A stretch of 11,759 nt of DNA, taken from NCBI GenBank assembly GCA_949538655.1, contig CATISE010000065.1, positions 1 through 11,759 of the forward strand, in the 5' to 3' direction. This DNA is from Marine Group II euryarchaeote MED-G33. Its GTDB lineage: Archaea > Thermoplasmatota > Poseidoniia > Poseidoniales > Thalassarchaeaceae. The notes under the pieces were generated by a model. The model had not been told where the DNA came from. It ran no database searches and saw only the letters and a list, made by a program, of their open reading frames with translations. The position numbers and the translations under genes were made by a program. Below are positions 1 to 6,892 of this stretch, one piece after another; position 1 is the stretch's first letter, and the number at the start of each line of letters is the position of its first letter.

Positions 1-1362
1 ATCGGCTGCACCATCGCGGAATGTCAAGGTCCCATCTTGTGTCGCCTTCAGTGTGCGAAGCAAATCAAGAACGCTGTGATGTCCAGGGACTGAACATGCC
101 CAAGAATCCAATCCAGTTTCTTCCGTATCGGAATTGTAACGGAAAATACTTGCAACCAACTGAATTTCAGGCATGATGACTGAGGCTACATCGCCGCTGC
201 TGGCAGTTGCTGAATCTCCAGCAGCAAAAGTAGTCATGTCGGCAACCAAATCTTCGTTGAATGTACCGCTATCATCTACACAGGCAATTCGTGATAGAGT
301 CTCTGTGATCCAGATGGCGGCAGGTGCATCGTAATCGACGTCACAATCGATTCGATCATGTATCCGAGTCCCTCCCATAGTTTCTAGAATTTGATCCCAT
401 TCTTTGCCTGATTGACAGAAGAACTCGTAACTTGTATCTCCAAGTGCACAAACCGAGAAGTGGGTATTCTTCAGAATTTGACCTGCACCAGTAGCAGCTT
501 TGTACAATTCTTCAGCATTGTCGGGTTGTTCACCCTCGCCCCAAGTTGAGCAGGCGATTAGGACTCGCTTCATACCAGAAAGACTTGCAAGATCGAATCC
601 ATCCATATCGTGAACGTGGCCGACCAATCCATAGTCAGAGGCTTTCTTAGCAATCTGAGCACAAAGACTCTCTGCGTTTCCAGATTGGCTTCCAAACAGA
701 ATGTGGATATCGCGGTCACCTGCCATCAAACCCTCAAGTGCCCCTGCATCTACCGAAGGTGCTACACTTGCTGAAGGTGCGGGTGCGGCCTTCGATTTCT
801 GATTGACCCCGCCTCCACTGGCAATAACTGTAGCAATTGGCTCAACCATTGATGATTGGTAAGTCCCTGAACCGTCAACTGCAGCCATGTGAGACAATAC
901 CGAATCTGTCCAAGTAGCGGCTGGGCCCTCGTAATCAACATCGCAATCGATACGATCGACCAGACGTTGACCACCCAATTCCCCGAAGCGTGAATCCCAT
1001 TCTTTTCCAGATTCACAGAAGAACTCGTAACTGGTATCACCAAGTGCACAAACCGAAAAGTGAGTTTTGGAAAGTGATGGCGCCCCTTCAGCGTTAGCAG
1101 TAATCCACAAATCTTCTGCATTGTCGGGCTGTTCACCTTCCCCCCAAGTTGAACATACTATCAACACTCTTGACATCCCTGAAAGGGATGCAAAATCAAA
1201 ACCATCCATGTCGTGAACAGTAGCATCAAGGCCATAAGTTGCAGACTTCTTTCCAATCTTTGATGCAAGATCTTCTGAATTACCACTTTGTGATCCAAAC
1301 AAGATATGCAATGAACGGTCGCCTTCGATCAAAAAAGCGCCTACATTGGCAGCATCTGACAT
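1..1362 (-). CDS. Tandem flavodoxin / SdhB-type [2Fe-2S] fusion protein (3' end beyond window)
   Basis: The first 454 residues are visible and the frame is still open at the left edge. Two flavodoxin domains repeat at an offset of about 200 residues (about 18-163 and 219-364). Each has an FMN phosphate loop FGSQSGN (22-28, 223-229), a STWGEGEQPDNA loop (71-82, 272-283) and an ALGDTSYEFFC loop (106-116, 306-316) whose Tyr could stack on the flavin. An Ala/Pro/Ser-rich linker (about 183-205) joins them. From about 399 the protein resembles the N-terminal ferredoxin fold of succinate dehydrogenase/fumarate reductase iron-sulfur subunits (FRYNSDTEE, then VLDLLRTLK and LTFRDGAAD). It is probably a cytoplasmic electron-transfer protein; partner and reaction are unknown. 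The start ATG sits 5 bases after a strong GGAGGTG site. The flavodoxin assignment is firm. The third domain is supported by only 56 residues. Confidence 0.85.
   Translation of the reverse strand, partial: MSDAANVGAFLIEGDRSLHILFGSQSGNSEDLASKIGKKSATYGLDATVHDMDGFDFASLSGMSRVLIVCSTWGEGEQPDNAEDLWITANAEGAPSLSKTHFSVCALGDTSYEFFCESGKEWDSRFGELGGQRLVDRIDCDVDYEGPAATWTDSVLSHMAAVDGSGTYQSSMVEPIATVIASGGGVNQKSKAAPAPSASVAPSVDAGALEGLMAGDRDIHILFGSQSGNAESLCAQIAKKASDYGLVGHVHDMDGFDLASLSGMKRVLIACSTWGEGEQPDNAEELYKAATGAGQILKNTHFSVCALGDTSYEFFCQSGKEWDQILETMGGTRIHDRIDCDVDYDAPAAIWITETLSRIACVDDSGTFNEDLVADMTTFAAGDSATASSGDVASVIMPEIQLVASIFRYNSDTEETGLDSWACSVPGHHSVLDLLRTLKATQDGTLTFRDGAAD
271..708 (-). repeat. Flavodoxin-domain repeat copy 2
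   Basis: This is the second flavodoxin unit (residues about 219-364). It keeps the same FMN loops as copy 1, including FGSQSGN, TWGEGEQPDNA and ALGDTSYEFFC, and the IDCDVDY segment near its end. It arose from an in-frame tandem duplication of the domain and has not decayed. Confidence 0.85.
874..1311 (-). repeat. Flavodoxin-domain repeat copy 1
   Basis: This is the N-terminal flavodoxin unit of the fusion gene (residues about 18-163). It matches copy 2 at 271-708, about 600 bp away, and the match extends to the DNA level. One example is the nearly identical stretch encoding HFSVCALGDTSYEFFC. All three FMN-contact loops are intact. Confidence 0.85.
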
Positions 1363-1367
1363 CTGGA

Positions 1368-1374
1368 CACCTCC
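1368..1374 (-). promoter_or_regulatory. Shine-Dalgarno site of the flavodoxin fusion gene
   Basis: GGAGGTG on the minus strand lies 5 bases before the ATG at 1362 and matches the archaeal 16S 3' end well. It fixes the start. Its first base is also the last base of the palindrome at 1374-1388. Confidence 0.8.
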
Positions 1375-1388
1375 AGCCCTATGGGCTG
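1374..1388. repeat. Perfect palindrome next to a ribosome binding site (6-bp stem, 3-base loop)
   Basis: CAGCCC-TAT-GGGCTG on the plus strand. In the minus-strand mRNA it would fold into a hairpin abutting the Shine-Dalgarno site of the flavodoxin fusion gene. It resembles the palindrome at 3162-3176 in length, CCC/GGG core and RTA loop (minus strand). It could be a translational control hairpin or a protein-binding site. Confidence 0.6.
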
Positions 1389-1516
1389 ATAGTTGGTCGA
1401 CCTAAACACGACTATTCAATCTATGCTTTACGCCAAAGCGAAATGTTGCTCACTGATTCCTGAAGATGTCGATTGAGGTTACATCATCTAATGGAATCAT
1501 GACACTCGAATACGCT
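1389..1516. other. Intergenic region between thermosome and flavodoxin fusion genes
   Basis: This is the rest of the 154-bp gap between the thermosome stop and the flavodoxin fusion start. I see no convincing TATA box, oligo-T terminator or small gene in it. Whether the downstream gene has its own promoter cannot be told from the sequence. Confidence 0.5.
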
Positions 1517-3142
1517 CTAGAAACCCATTCCGCCCATGTCCATGCCACCCATATCGGGCATGCCACCACCAGCGCCTGCGCGACTGGAGATTACATCGTC
1601 AATTCTTAGAATCATAACTGCGGTTTCAGTTGCCGATTGAATCGCCTGTTCGACAACACGAACGGGTTCCAGAACATTGGCTGCTCTCATGTCCATTACA
1701 CCCCCGTCGATGACGTTGACACCGTAGGTCGAATTGCCCTCTGCATGTGCTTTCCGAACAGCAATAATCGTGTTGACTGGATCCAATCCTGCGTTTTCTG
1801 CAAGAGTCCTTGGAATGACTTCAAGTGCCCCTGCAAAGGCTTCAATCGCCATCTGCTCACGGCCACCAATTCCTTCAGCAAAGGCTCGCAAATCTCGAGA
1901 GAGGGATGCGATTACTGAACCTCCACCAGTCAGAACGTATCCATCTTCTCGTGCAACACTGACTACACCAATTGCATCGTCGAATGCACGGCGAATTTCA
2001 TCGACGACGTGTTCGGTTCCGCCTCTGAGCAATACACTGACACTTTTTGCATCAGGGCAACCTGTGATGAAGACCATGTCGGATTCACCGATTTTTCGCT
2101 CTTCAACTTTGGCTGCTCCGCCCAAATCATCCTCGCTAAGATCATCAATGTTGGTTACAATCCGTCCTCCGGTAGCCTTCCCCAATGCTTCCATATCTGA
2201 TTTCTTGGCACGTCGAACCGCGAACAGTCCCGCCTTTGACATGTAATGTTGAGCCAAATCGTCAATTCCCTTTTGGCAAATGACAACATTGGCACCTGCT
2301 GCCTGAATCTTCTCGACCAGACTGCGCAGATAATTCTCTTCCTCATCGAGGAATTGCGCCAACATACTTGGATCGGTAATCTGAATCTTTGCATCGACTT
2401 CTGTTTTCTTGACTTCAATCGCTGAATTGATGAGAGCAATTTTCGCACCAGATACGCTGCGAGGCATGCCACTGTGTACACGTTCTTTGTCGAGGATGAT
2501 GCCATCTACCAAGGTGCTATCCTTGATGGAACCACCTTGTTTCTTTTCGACCTTCACATCATCCAAATCGACGTGTACTTCGCCATCCTCTTCGCGTGCG
2601 ACCGCTTGAACCGCGTCAACACAAATATCTGCGAGGAATTCTTTGACAGCACCTGCAGATTTGCCGGTAAGAGCTGTCTTGGCAACTTCGTGAAGTGTTT
2701 GAGTATCTGCATCGATTGCGTGGCCATCTAGGAGTTCAACCGCCTTATCGGAAGCCAATCTGAAGCCCTCGCAAATTACGGTTGGATGAACATTCTGCTC
2801 AATGAGATCTTCACTTCGCTTGAGAAGTTCGCCTGCGATGACCACGGCACTGGTCGTCCCATCGAAGCAGTGCTGCTCCTGGGTTTTTGCAACTTCAATA
2901 ATCATCTTGGCCGCAGGATGCTCGATGTCCATCTCCTTGAGGATGGTTGCACCATCGTTGGTGATGACGACATCGCCCATGCTATCGACAAGCATCTTGT
3001 CCATTCCCTTCGGGCCCAATGTGGTTCTTACTGCATCAGCGACGGCTTTGGCCGCAGCGATGTTGTTACTCTGAGCGCTCTTTCCGCGGGTGCGGTTTGT
3101 TCCTTCTTTGAGGATAAATATCGGTTGTTGTCCACCATACAT
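1517..3142 (-). CDS. Thermosome subunit (group II chaperonin)
   Basis: This is a 541-residue archaeal group II chaperonin subunit. The family forms a double-ring ATP-driven folding chamber in the cytoplasm with a built-in lid, and the length is normal for it. Visible motifs are LKEG (11-14), TLGPKGMDKMLV (41-52), NDGATILKEMD (62-72), DGTTSAVV (94-101), the RRAFDDAIGVV segment near 384-394 with the expected catalytic Asp, GGG at 406-408, and a Gly-Met-rich tail GGMPDMGGMDMGGMGF (526-541). Two deviations stand out. The usual GDGTT is FDGTT here (F93), and the usual Glu after GGGA is replaced in GGGSVIASL. The catalytic Asp residues appear to be present. The start is supported by AGGTGTGA just upstream. 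Only one subunit is in the window; others may lie elsewhere. Confidence 0.97.
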   Translation of the reverse strand: MYGGQQPIFILKEGTNRTRGKSAQSNNIAAAKAVADAVRTTLGPKGMDKMLVDSMGDVVITNDGATILKEMDIEHPAAKMIIEVAKTQEQHCFDGTTSAVVIAGELLKRSEDLIEQNVHPTVICEGFRLASDKAVELLDGHAIDADTQTLHEVAKTALTGKSAGAVKEFLADICVDAVQAVAREEDGEVHVDLDDVKVEKKQGGSIKDSTLVDGIILDKERVHSGMPRSVSGAKIALINSAIEVKKTEVDAKIQITDPSMLAQFLDEEENYLRSLVEKIQAAGANVVICQKGIDDLAQHYMSKAGLFAVRRAKKSDMEALGKATGGRIVTNIDDLSEDDLGGAAKVEERKIGESDMVFITGCPDAKSVSVLLRGGTEHVVDEIRRAFDDAIGVVSVAREDGYVLTGGGSVIASLSRDLRAFAEGIGGREQMAIEAFAGALEVIPRTLAENAGLDPVNTIIAVRKAHAEGNSTYGVNVIDGGVMDMRAANVLEPVRVVEQAIQSATETAVMILRIDDVISSRAGAGGGMPDMGGMDMGGMGF

Positions 3143-3148
3143 GTCAAT

Positions 3149-3156
3149 TCACACCT
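3149..3156 (-). promoter_or_regulatory. Ribosome binding site of the thermosome gene
   Basis: AGGTGTGA on the minus strand lies 6 bases before the ATG at 3142 (9 bases counted from its AGGTG core). It agrees with the conserved thermosome N-terminus and supports that start. Confidence 0.6.
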
Positions 3157-3161
3157 ACTTA

Positions 3162-3176
3162 CGCCCCTACGGGGCG
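3162..3176. repeat. Perfect palindrome in the thermosome leader (6-bp stem, 3-base loop)
   Basis: CGCCCC-TAC-GGGGCG lies just upstream of the thermosome ribosome binding site. The all-GC stem would make a stable mRNA hairpin. It could act in heat-shock or translational control, or be an operator; the sequence does not decide. It is unlike the bacterial CIRCE element. Confidence 0.6.
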
Positions 3177-3196
3177 ACTTGCCGACTCAGGAGTCA

Positions 3197-3204
3197 TTCA
3201 TAAA
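3197..3204 (-). promoter_or_regulatory. Possible TATA box for the thermosome gene
   Basis: TTTATGAA on the minus strand partly matches the archaeal TTTAWATA box. Transcription would start near 3175 and give a leader of about 33 bases containing the palindrome at 3162-3176. No clear BRE precedes it, so this is tentative. Confidence 0.25.
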
Positions 3205-3240
3205 GGCGCCGTGATGAATTACGCGCCGTCTTGACGGCGC
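3205..3240. repeat. Nested inverted repeats at the 3' end of the surface-protein gene
   Basis: GCGCCGTC (3223-3230), a TT spacer and GACGGCGC (3233-3240) form an 8-bp perfect inverted repeat over the last codons of the surface-protein gene. GGCGCC at 3205-3210 can pair in competition with part of it (GGCGC 3205-3209 with GCGCC 3223-3227). On the minus strand that alternative hairpin is followed by TTTAT. This could be a terminator or attenuator between the surface-protein and thermosome genes, but there is no long U-tract. Confidence 0.45.
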
Positions 3241-6200
3241 AGATACTCCTCACCGTAGTGCTGCCATTGCTCCATTGTCCACCCCTCAGGTAACCCCGAT
3301 TCGGGCAACGGAGGACCTGAATTCGCAACTGCATCTGCTGCTGCCGACCCAACATCACCATGCACTACACTGTCCTGAATATTCACTGTGATGTTTTGTG
3401 TGACTGGTGAACTTGCTGAAGGAGGCGGTGGAGTGGCCATCACCGGCTGCGCAAACAACTCCTGCGTACCACCATACATCGAATTCGCCGTTGTATCTGC
3501 ACTGGGTAGAGTCGGAGCATCCGGTAGTGTTGGTGCCTCTGGCAAATCAAGACTGGACTCATAACCACCCAAGGAAGAAATCTCTTCCTCGTGTTCTGTA
3601 GACATGATGATCTTCACCAAAACAACACCAAGAATGAGAATCAGGATGATGCTCACGGCCCAAATGGCAATGTTCTGCGCCATCTCACCTAAACTGCCAC
3701 CCTCTTCGGATGAATCTGCTGAAACATACTTGTCTGCAGAGAAATCAATGGCTATCTCTGTGTTATCATCAGTGGCCTCAACCTTCAGTGTCGCTGTGAA
3801 AATCATGGTATCTTGAGCCAAATTTATGAGATTCTCATCTGTCACCCATACTTCGACATTGATGATTCGAATTGCATCGGGGGCGAGTTCGAATTGTTGG
3901 TCTGAATTGACCACACGGACCCATCGCAAGTTGAAATCAGCCTCTGAGTCCGTAATGACACTCAGTCGGATTTCTTGATTGGAAGTGGGGTGCTGGTTGT
4001 GCACGGTTACCGCCAACATGTGAGGACCCGGTTCTGTGATGTGAACTGGTGAACCAGATTCAAGACGAATCCATCCTAGTGAGCCAACCTGGAAGTCAGC
4101 TACACCAGTGGCAATGACACTTTGACCCGCTTCCAATCCTTTGACACTGGTTGCGGAAACGATCAACTCCTTCATTCCCTGAACGCCATTGTTGAATGAA
4201 TAACTCACAGTGATATTGGTCGAAGTTTGTGGATCGATAAACAGGGTTCGACCATCTGCATCGAATCCTGTCCCTGCAGAAATATCAGCCACCACACCTT
4301 CATCCATCGACAATACGACGTTGAAAGCATCGATATCATTGCCGTGATTGAATATCTCGAAGTTCATGGTTCGTGGTTCAGCGCCAGCCGAGAACGATTG
4401 GCCAGTCAAATCTTTGTCTTCAACTTCAACGATGTATGTTGTTGGAACCTCCAACGTGAATTGGCCGCTGGAACTGTACGTGGAGTCAGTCTGTGAGGTT
4501 GCTGTGACTGTAATCGGATAGAAATTCGGCATCAATCCTTGTGGCATATTCATGATGATTGTGATGTCGACTTCTTGGCCAAAGGGTTCGATCGGTTCGG
4601 TTACCTGAGTGGCCAAGGACGCACCAATTCGCCAATCTGCATCTAGACTTAGATCGAAAATCTCTGGTGCGTTTCCATCGTTTCGAATGGTCATTGACAT
4701 GGTACGCATGTTGCCATCGGCGAGTGCGGTCATCGAAGATTCATACGCTGTGACTTTGACGTCCTGGATTGCAGGAACATCAAGGTAAATTCGCTCAACG
4801 GATTGCGCGTTGGCAGGAGCGACACCCTGAACGTATAGGGAAATCTCAACCATTCCCGGTGGGTTCGCTTCAGGTGCATGGAATCGTGCAGTAATGAGTT
4901 TCTCTTCACCCTTGTTTAGACTCATTTGCATCACTTGTGTCTCGTAGCCATCGCCATCCCAATCTTCGAACCACTCAAGGTTCGCAGCACCCCACAGAGT
5001 GCTGTCAAAATAGGCTCCAAATGTCCAATCAGCCAATTGGTTACCCGTATTCTTGACCTTCATCTGAACATCTCCAGTTTCACCAGGCCCGAGGGTCAAG
5101 GCAGGGTATGCTGGGCTAACCTGATCCAAACGAACTGAGAATGAAGACGAAATTGAGACGGGGAGAGTCATTTCGCCCATGACCTCGCTATTGATGGCAT
5201 CATCGAGGATTACGGTCCAGTTTAGGGTCTCAACATTGGCCCCTTCAGGAACTGTCAGATTGACCCAAAATGACGTGCTGGTTTCGCCATCGAGTGGATT
5301 CAGGGTGACGTAATTGTCGTGATCAAGCAAATTGTCACTGTCAATCCGAAGTGGGTAAATGTTCATCCAAGAAACATTGGATACCTCAGTGAAGATGTTG
5401 AGGTCGACCTCTCTGTATCCATTGTTTGTCAATGTACAATAGAGGGATGGGGGGTTAGGATCTGCGGGAATTACCACGTAGGCATTTGGCAATGGATCAT
5501 CACAGTCTAGGGAAATGGTATACTCATCGACCACTTCAACAGCAAAGAGAATGAAATCATCAATTCGAATTCCACTGTTGGCACCCATGGCGTCTGCAAT
5601 CTTTGAGTAAGAAATTGTGTAGGATTGGTCATTGTGAACATCAGTCATATTCCAAATCACTTGGGTCCAACCATTTTCAGAAGTGGAGATGCCCGCCTGA
5701 GTCAGATTGTTTTCTTCAATCGTCGTCATCCCACGAAGGGCTTCCATGGCCAATTCATCGCCAGAACCCATGGCACCCCATGCCATTGTCGCCCAGTGCA
5801 CTGAACGATAATCAGAGTCGAGGATGTTGATCCAGCAGAAAGGGACACCATAGAGTGCTTCGACATCTCCATCAAAAGTGCCGTAGCCAAGGCCATGACC
5901 TGGATCATTGCAAGTCCCATCAGTTGGAACCCAACCCCACTTTAGCATGTCAATGGTATTCGATGCATAATTGCCACCGCCTGGTGGAGAAATACGCCAA
6001 TGATTGGAACCGACTGCTGATGAGGTGTTGTCTGTTTGCCAATCGGAACCGCCTCCGTAAATTCCACTTGGGCCTGTTGTACGATCTGTGTATGGAATCT
6101 GAACCCACGAAGGTGTGCCGGCCGAGACTGAACCTTCCATCGGATCATGCCACAATGCGATTGGAATATGTTCCTCGTAGACGTTGTTTGACTCATCATC

Positions 6201-6695
6201 ACCCAGGCCGGCCACGACTGTTGAAATGCTTCCACGGAAAACAATACCACCGTGCAGAGTACCGTCATCATCGACGATACTGTGGGCAGAGTTTGGAATC
6301 CATTCGATGACTTTCACATCTGCTTGACCACCGGCCAAAGACAGGTTGAATGACCAAGTTTGGATGACAAAGCCAATCGGGTGAATGGCCTCTAAGGTGC
6401 CGATTGCATCTACGCTAGAAAAACCAGTTCCTGCATTCTTGAAGGTGATATTCGCGGCATATCGGGTCCCTCGCAGGAGGTAATCCATGGAATCACCATT
6501 GGGTTGGGTCCAAGTTTCGGCGACCTCTGTTGAATTGCCAAAGGCGATGTCAATGATGGTCAAATCGATGAGATCTCGGCCATTGGTTTCTTGATCCTCA
6601 ATTTGCGGAGAAAGTTCAGTCTGTGGAGCCAACATCGGAGAGAGGGAGGCAAGGCACAGAACGAGGAACATAAGGGTGGTTTGGGCATTCTTCAT
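3219..6695 (-). CDS. Large exported, membrane-anchored surface protein with jelly-roll and Ig-like repeats
   Basis: I recognise no specific function for these 1158 residues. A signal peptide opens it (1-23, hydrophobic stretch TLMFLVLCLASLSPML). Residues about 190-385 look like a jelly-roll/MAM-like domain ending GIRIDDFILF. From about 392 to 986 follow roughly five beta-sandwich units of the CARDB/NEW3 kind, with recurring N(T/D/H)GN segments (KNTGNQ, RNDGNA, FNHGND). DWDGDGYE (578-585) is a Ca-binding-type loop. Many N-x-S/T sequons suit an extracellular protein. One helix (about 1008-1030) leaves a 128-residue cytoplasmic tail with a Pro-rich stretch, NITVNIQDSVVHGDVG (1101-1116) and a terminal Trp-rich motif (1134-1152). 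It probably binds ligands or forms part of the cell envelope. I chose ATG 6695 because the signal peptide begins there, although no Shine-Dalgarno site precedes it. Confidence 0.9.
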   Translation of the reverse strand: MKNAQTTLMFLVLCLASLSPMLAPQTELSPQIEDQETNGRDLIDLTIIDIAFGNSTEVAETWTQPNGDSMDYLLRGTRYAANITFKNAGTGFSSVDAIGTLEAIHPIGFVIQTWSFNLSLAGGQADVKVIEWIPNSAHSIVDDDGTLHGGIVFRGSISTVVAGLGDDESNNVYEEHIPIALWHDPMEGSVSAGTPSWVQIPYTDRTTGPSGIYGGGSDWQTDNTSSAVGSNHWRISPPGGGNYASNTIDMLKWGWVPTDGTCNDPGHGLGYGTFDGDVEALYGVPFCWINILDSDYRSVHWATMAWGAMGSGDELAMEALRGMTTIEENNLTQAGISTSENGWTQVIWNMTDVHNDQSYTISYSKIADAMGANSGIRIDDFILFAVEVVDEYTISLDCDDPLPNAYVVIPADPNPPSLYCTLTNNGYREVDLNIFTEVSNVSWMNIYPLRIDSDNLLDHDNYVTLNPLDGETSTSFWVNLTVPEGANVETLNWTVILDDAINSEVMGEMTLPVSISSSFSVRLDQVSPAYPALTLGPGETGDVQMKVKNTGNQLADWTFGAYFDSTLWGAANLEWFEDWDGDGYETQVMQMSLNKGEEKLITARFHAPEANPPGMVEISLYVQGVAPANAQSVERIYLDVPAIQDVKVTAYESSMTALADGNMRTMSMTIRNDGNAPEIFDLSLDADWRIGASLATQVTEPIEPFGQEVDITIIMNMPQGLMPNFYPITVTATSQTDSTYSSSGQFTLEVPTTYIVEVEDKDLTGQSFSAGAEPRTMNFEIFNHGNDIDAFNVVLSMDEGVVADISAGTGFDADGRTLFIDPQTSTNITVSYSFNNGVQGMKELIVSATSVKGLEAGQSVIATGVADFQVGSLGWIRLESGSPVHITEPGPHMLAVTVHNQHPTSNQEIRLSVITDSEADFNLRWVRVVNSDQQFELAPDAIRIINVEVWVTDENLINLAQDTMIFTATLKVEATDDNTEIAIDFSADKYVSADSSEEGGSLGEMAQNIAIWAVSIILILILGVVLVKIIMSTEHEEEISSLGGYESSLDLPEAPTLPDAPTLPSADTTANSMYGGTQELFAQPVMATPPPPSASSPVTQNITVNIQDSVVHGDVGSAAADAVANSGPPLPESGLPEGWTMEQWQHYGEEYLRRQDGA

Positions 6696-6744
6696 CGCAA
6701 TCAACAACTTCGCCAATGGCAATTCGGTCTTAAGGTTGGTTGAA

Positions 6745-6761
6745 CCCTGTCTACGACAGGG
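6745..6761. repeat. Perfect palindrome upstream of the surface-protein gene (7-bp stem, 3-base loop)
   Basis: CCCTGTC-TAC-GACAGGG lies 50-66 bases upstream of the surface-protein start, in the region shared with the divergent membrane-protein gene. Its TAC loop is the same as in the palindrome before the thermosome gene. It may be an operator or a leader hairpin. Confidence 0.55.
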
Positions 6762-6844
6762 AGTTCCTAGTCGGCACAATTCCAAGCCGTAAACAATCGC
6801 CACCCTGAACCCGCCAACCTCCGACACCCTCATGATGCGAACCG

Positions 6845-6857
6845 GTGCCAAAGGCAC
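6845..6857. repeat. Short palindrome upstream of the membrane-protein gene (5-bp stem, 3-base loop)
   Basis: GTGCC-AAA-GGCAC ends 35 bases before the preferred ATG at 6893. It has the same compact form as the palindromes before the three genes to the left but is shorter, so chance is more likely. Confidence 0.35.
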
Positions 6858-6892
6858 TGTTGTCACCCGGAAAAAGTACGCTGATTGAGAGG

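Larger units (their letters stand above)
6696..6892. promoter_or_regulatory. Divergent promoter region
   Basis: These 197 bp separate the start of the surface-protein gene from that of the membrane-protein gene on the other strand, so both promoters should lie here. It contains two short-loop palindromes (6745-6761 and 6845-6857). No strong TATA box is evident on either strand. GGAAAAAGTA at 6869-6878 is the only A-rich candidate for the plus-strand gene. Confidence 0.5.

Noticed and set aside
762..1136. 124-residue minus-strand frame inside the flavodoxin fusion gene
   Set aside because: It overlaps the real coding frame, which shows flavodoxin motifs throughout. This one is a shadow with no recognisable domain.
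1734..2246. 170-residue plus-strand frame opposite the thermosome gene
   Set aside because: It is antisense to a well-conserved gene and its Ser/Pro/Arg-rich composition is typical of a shadow frame.
3162..3176. CIRCE-type heat-shock operator before the thermosome gene
   Set aside because: The palindrome is not TTAGCACTC-N9-GAGTGCTAA; stem and loop sizes differ, so no HrcA link can be claimed.
5855..6310. 151-residue plus-strand frame opposite the surface-protein gene
   Set aside because: It has no domain or start signal and lies antisense to coding sequence that shows secretion and jelly-roll features.
6845..6892. GTG start 16 codons before the chosen start of the plus-strand membrane protein
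   Set aside because: It adds a short polar segment before the first helix and begins inside a palindrome. It cannot be excluded, but ATG 6893 is simpler.
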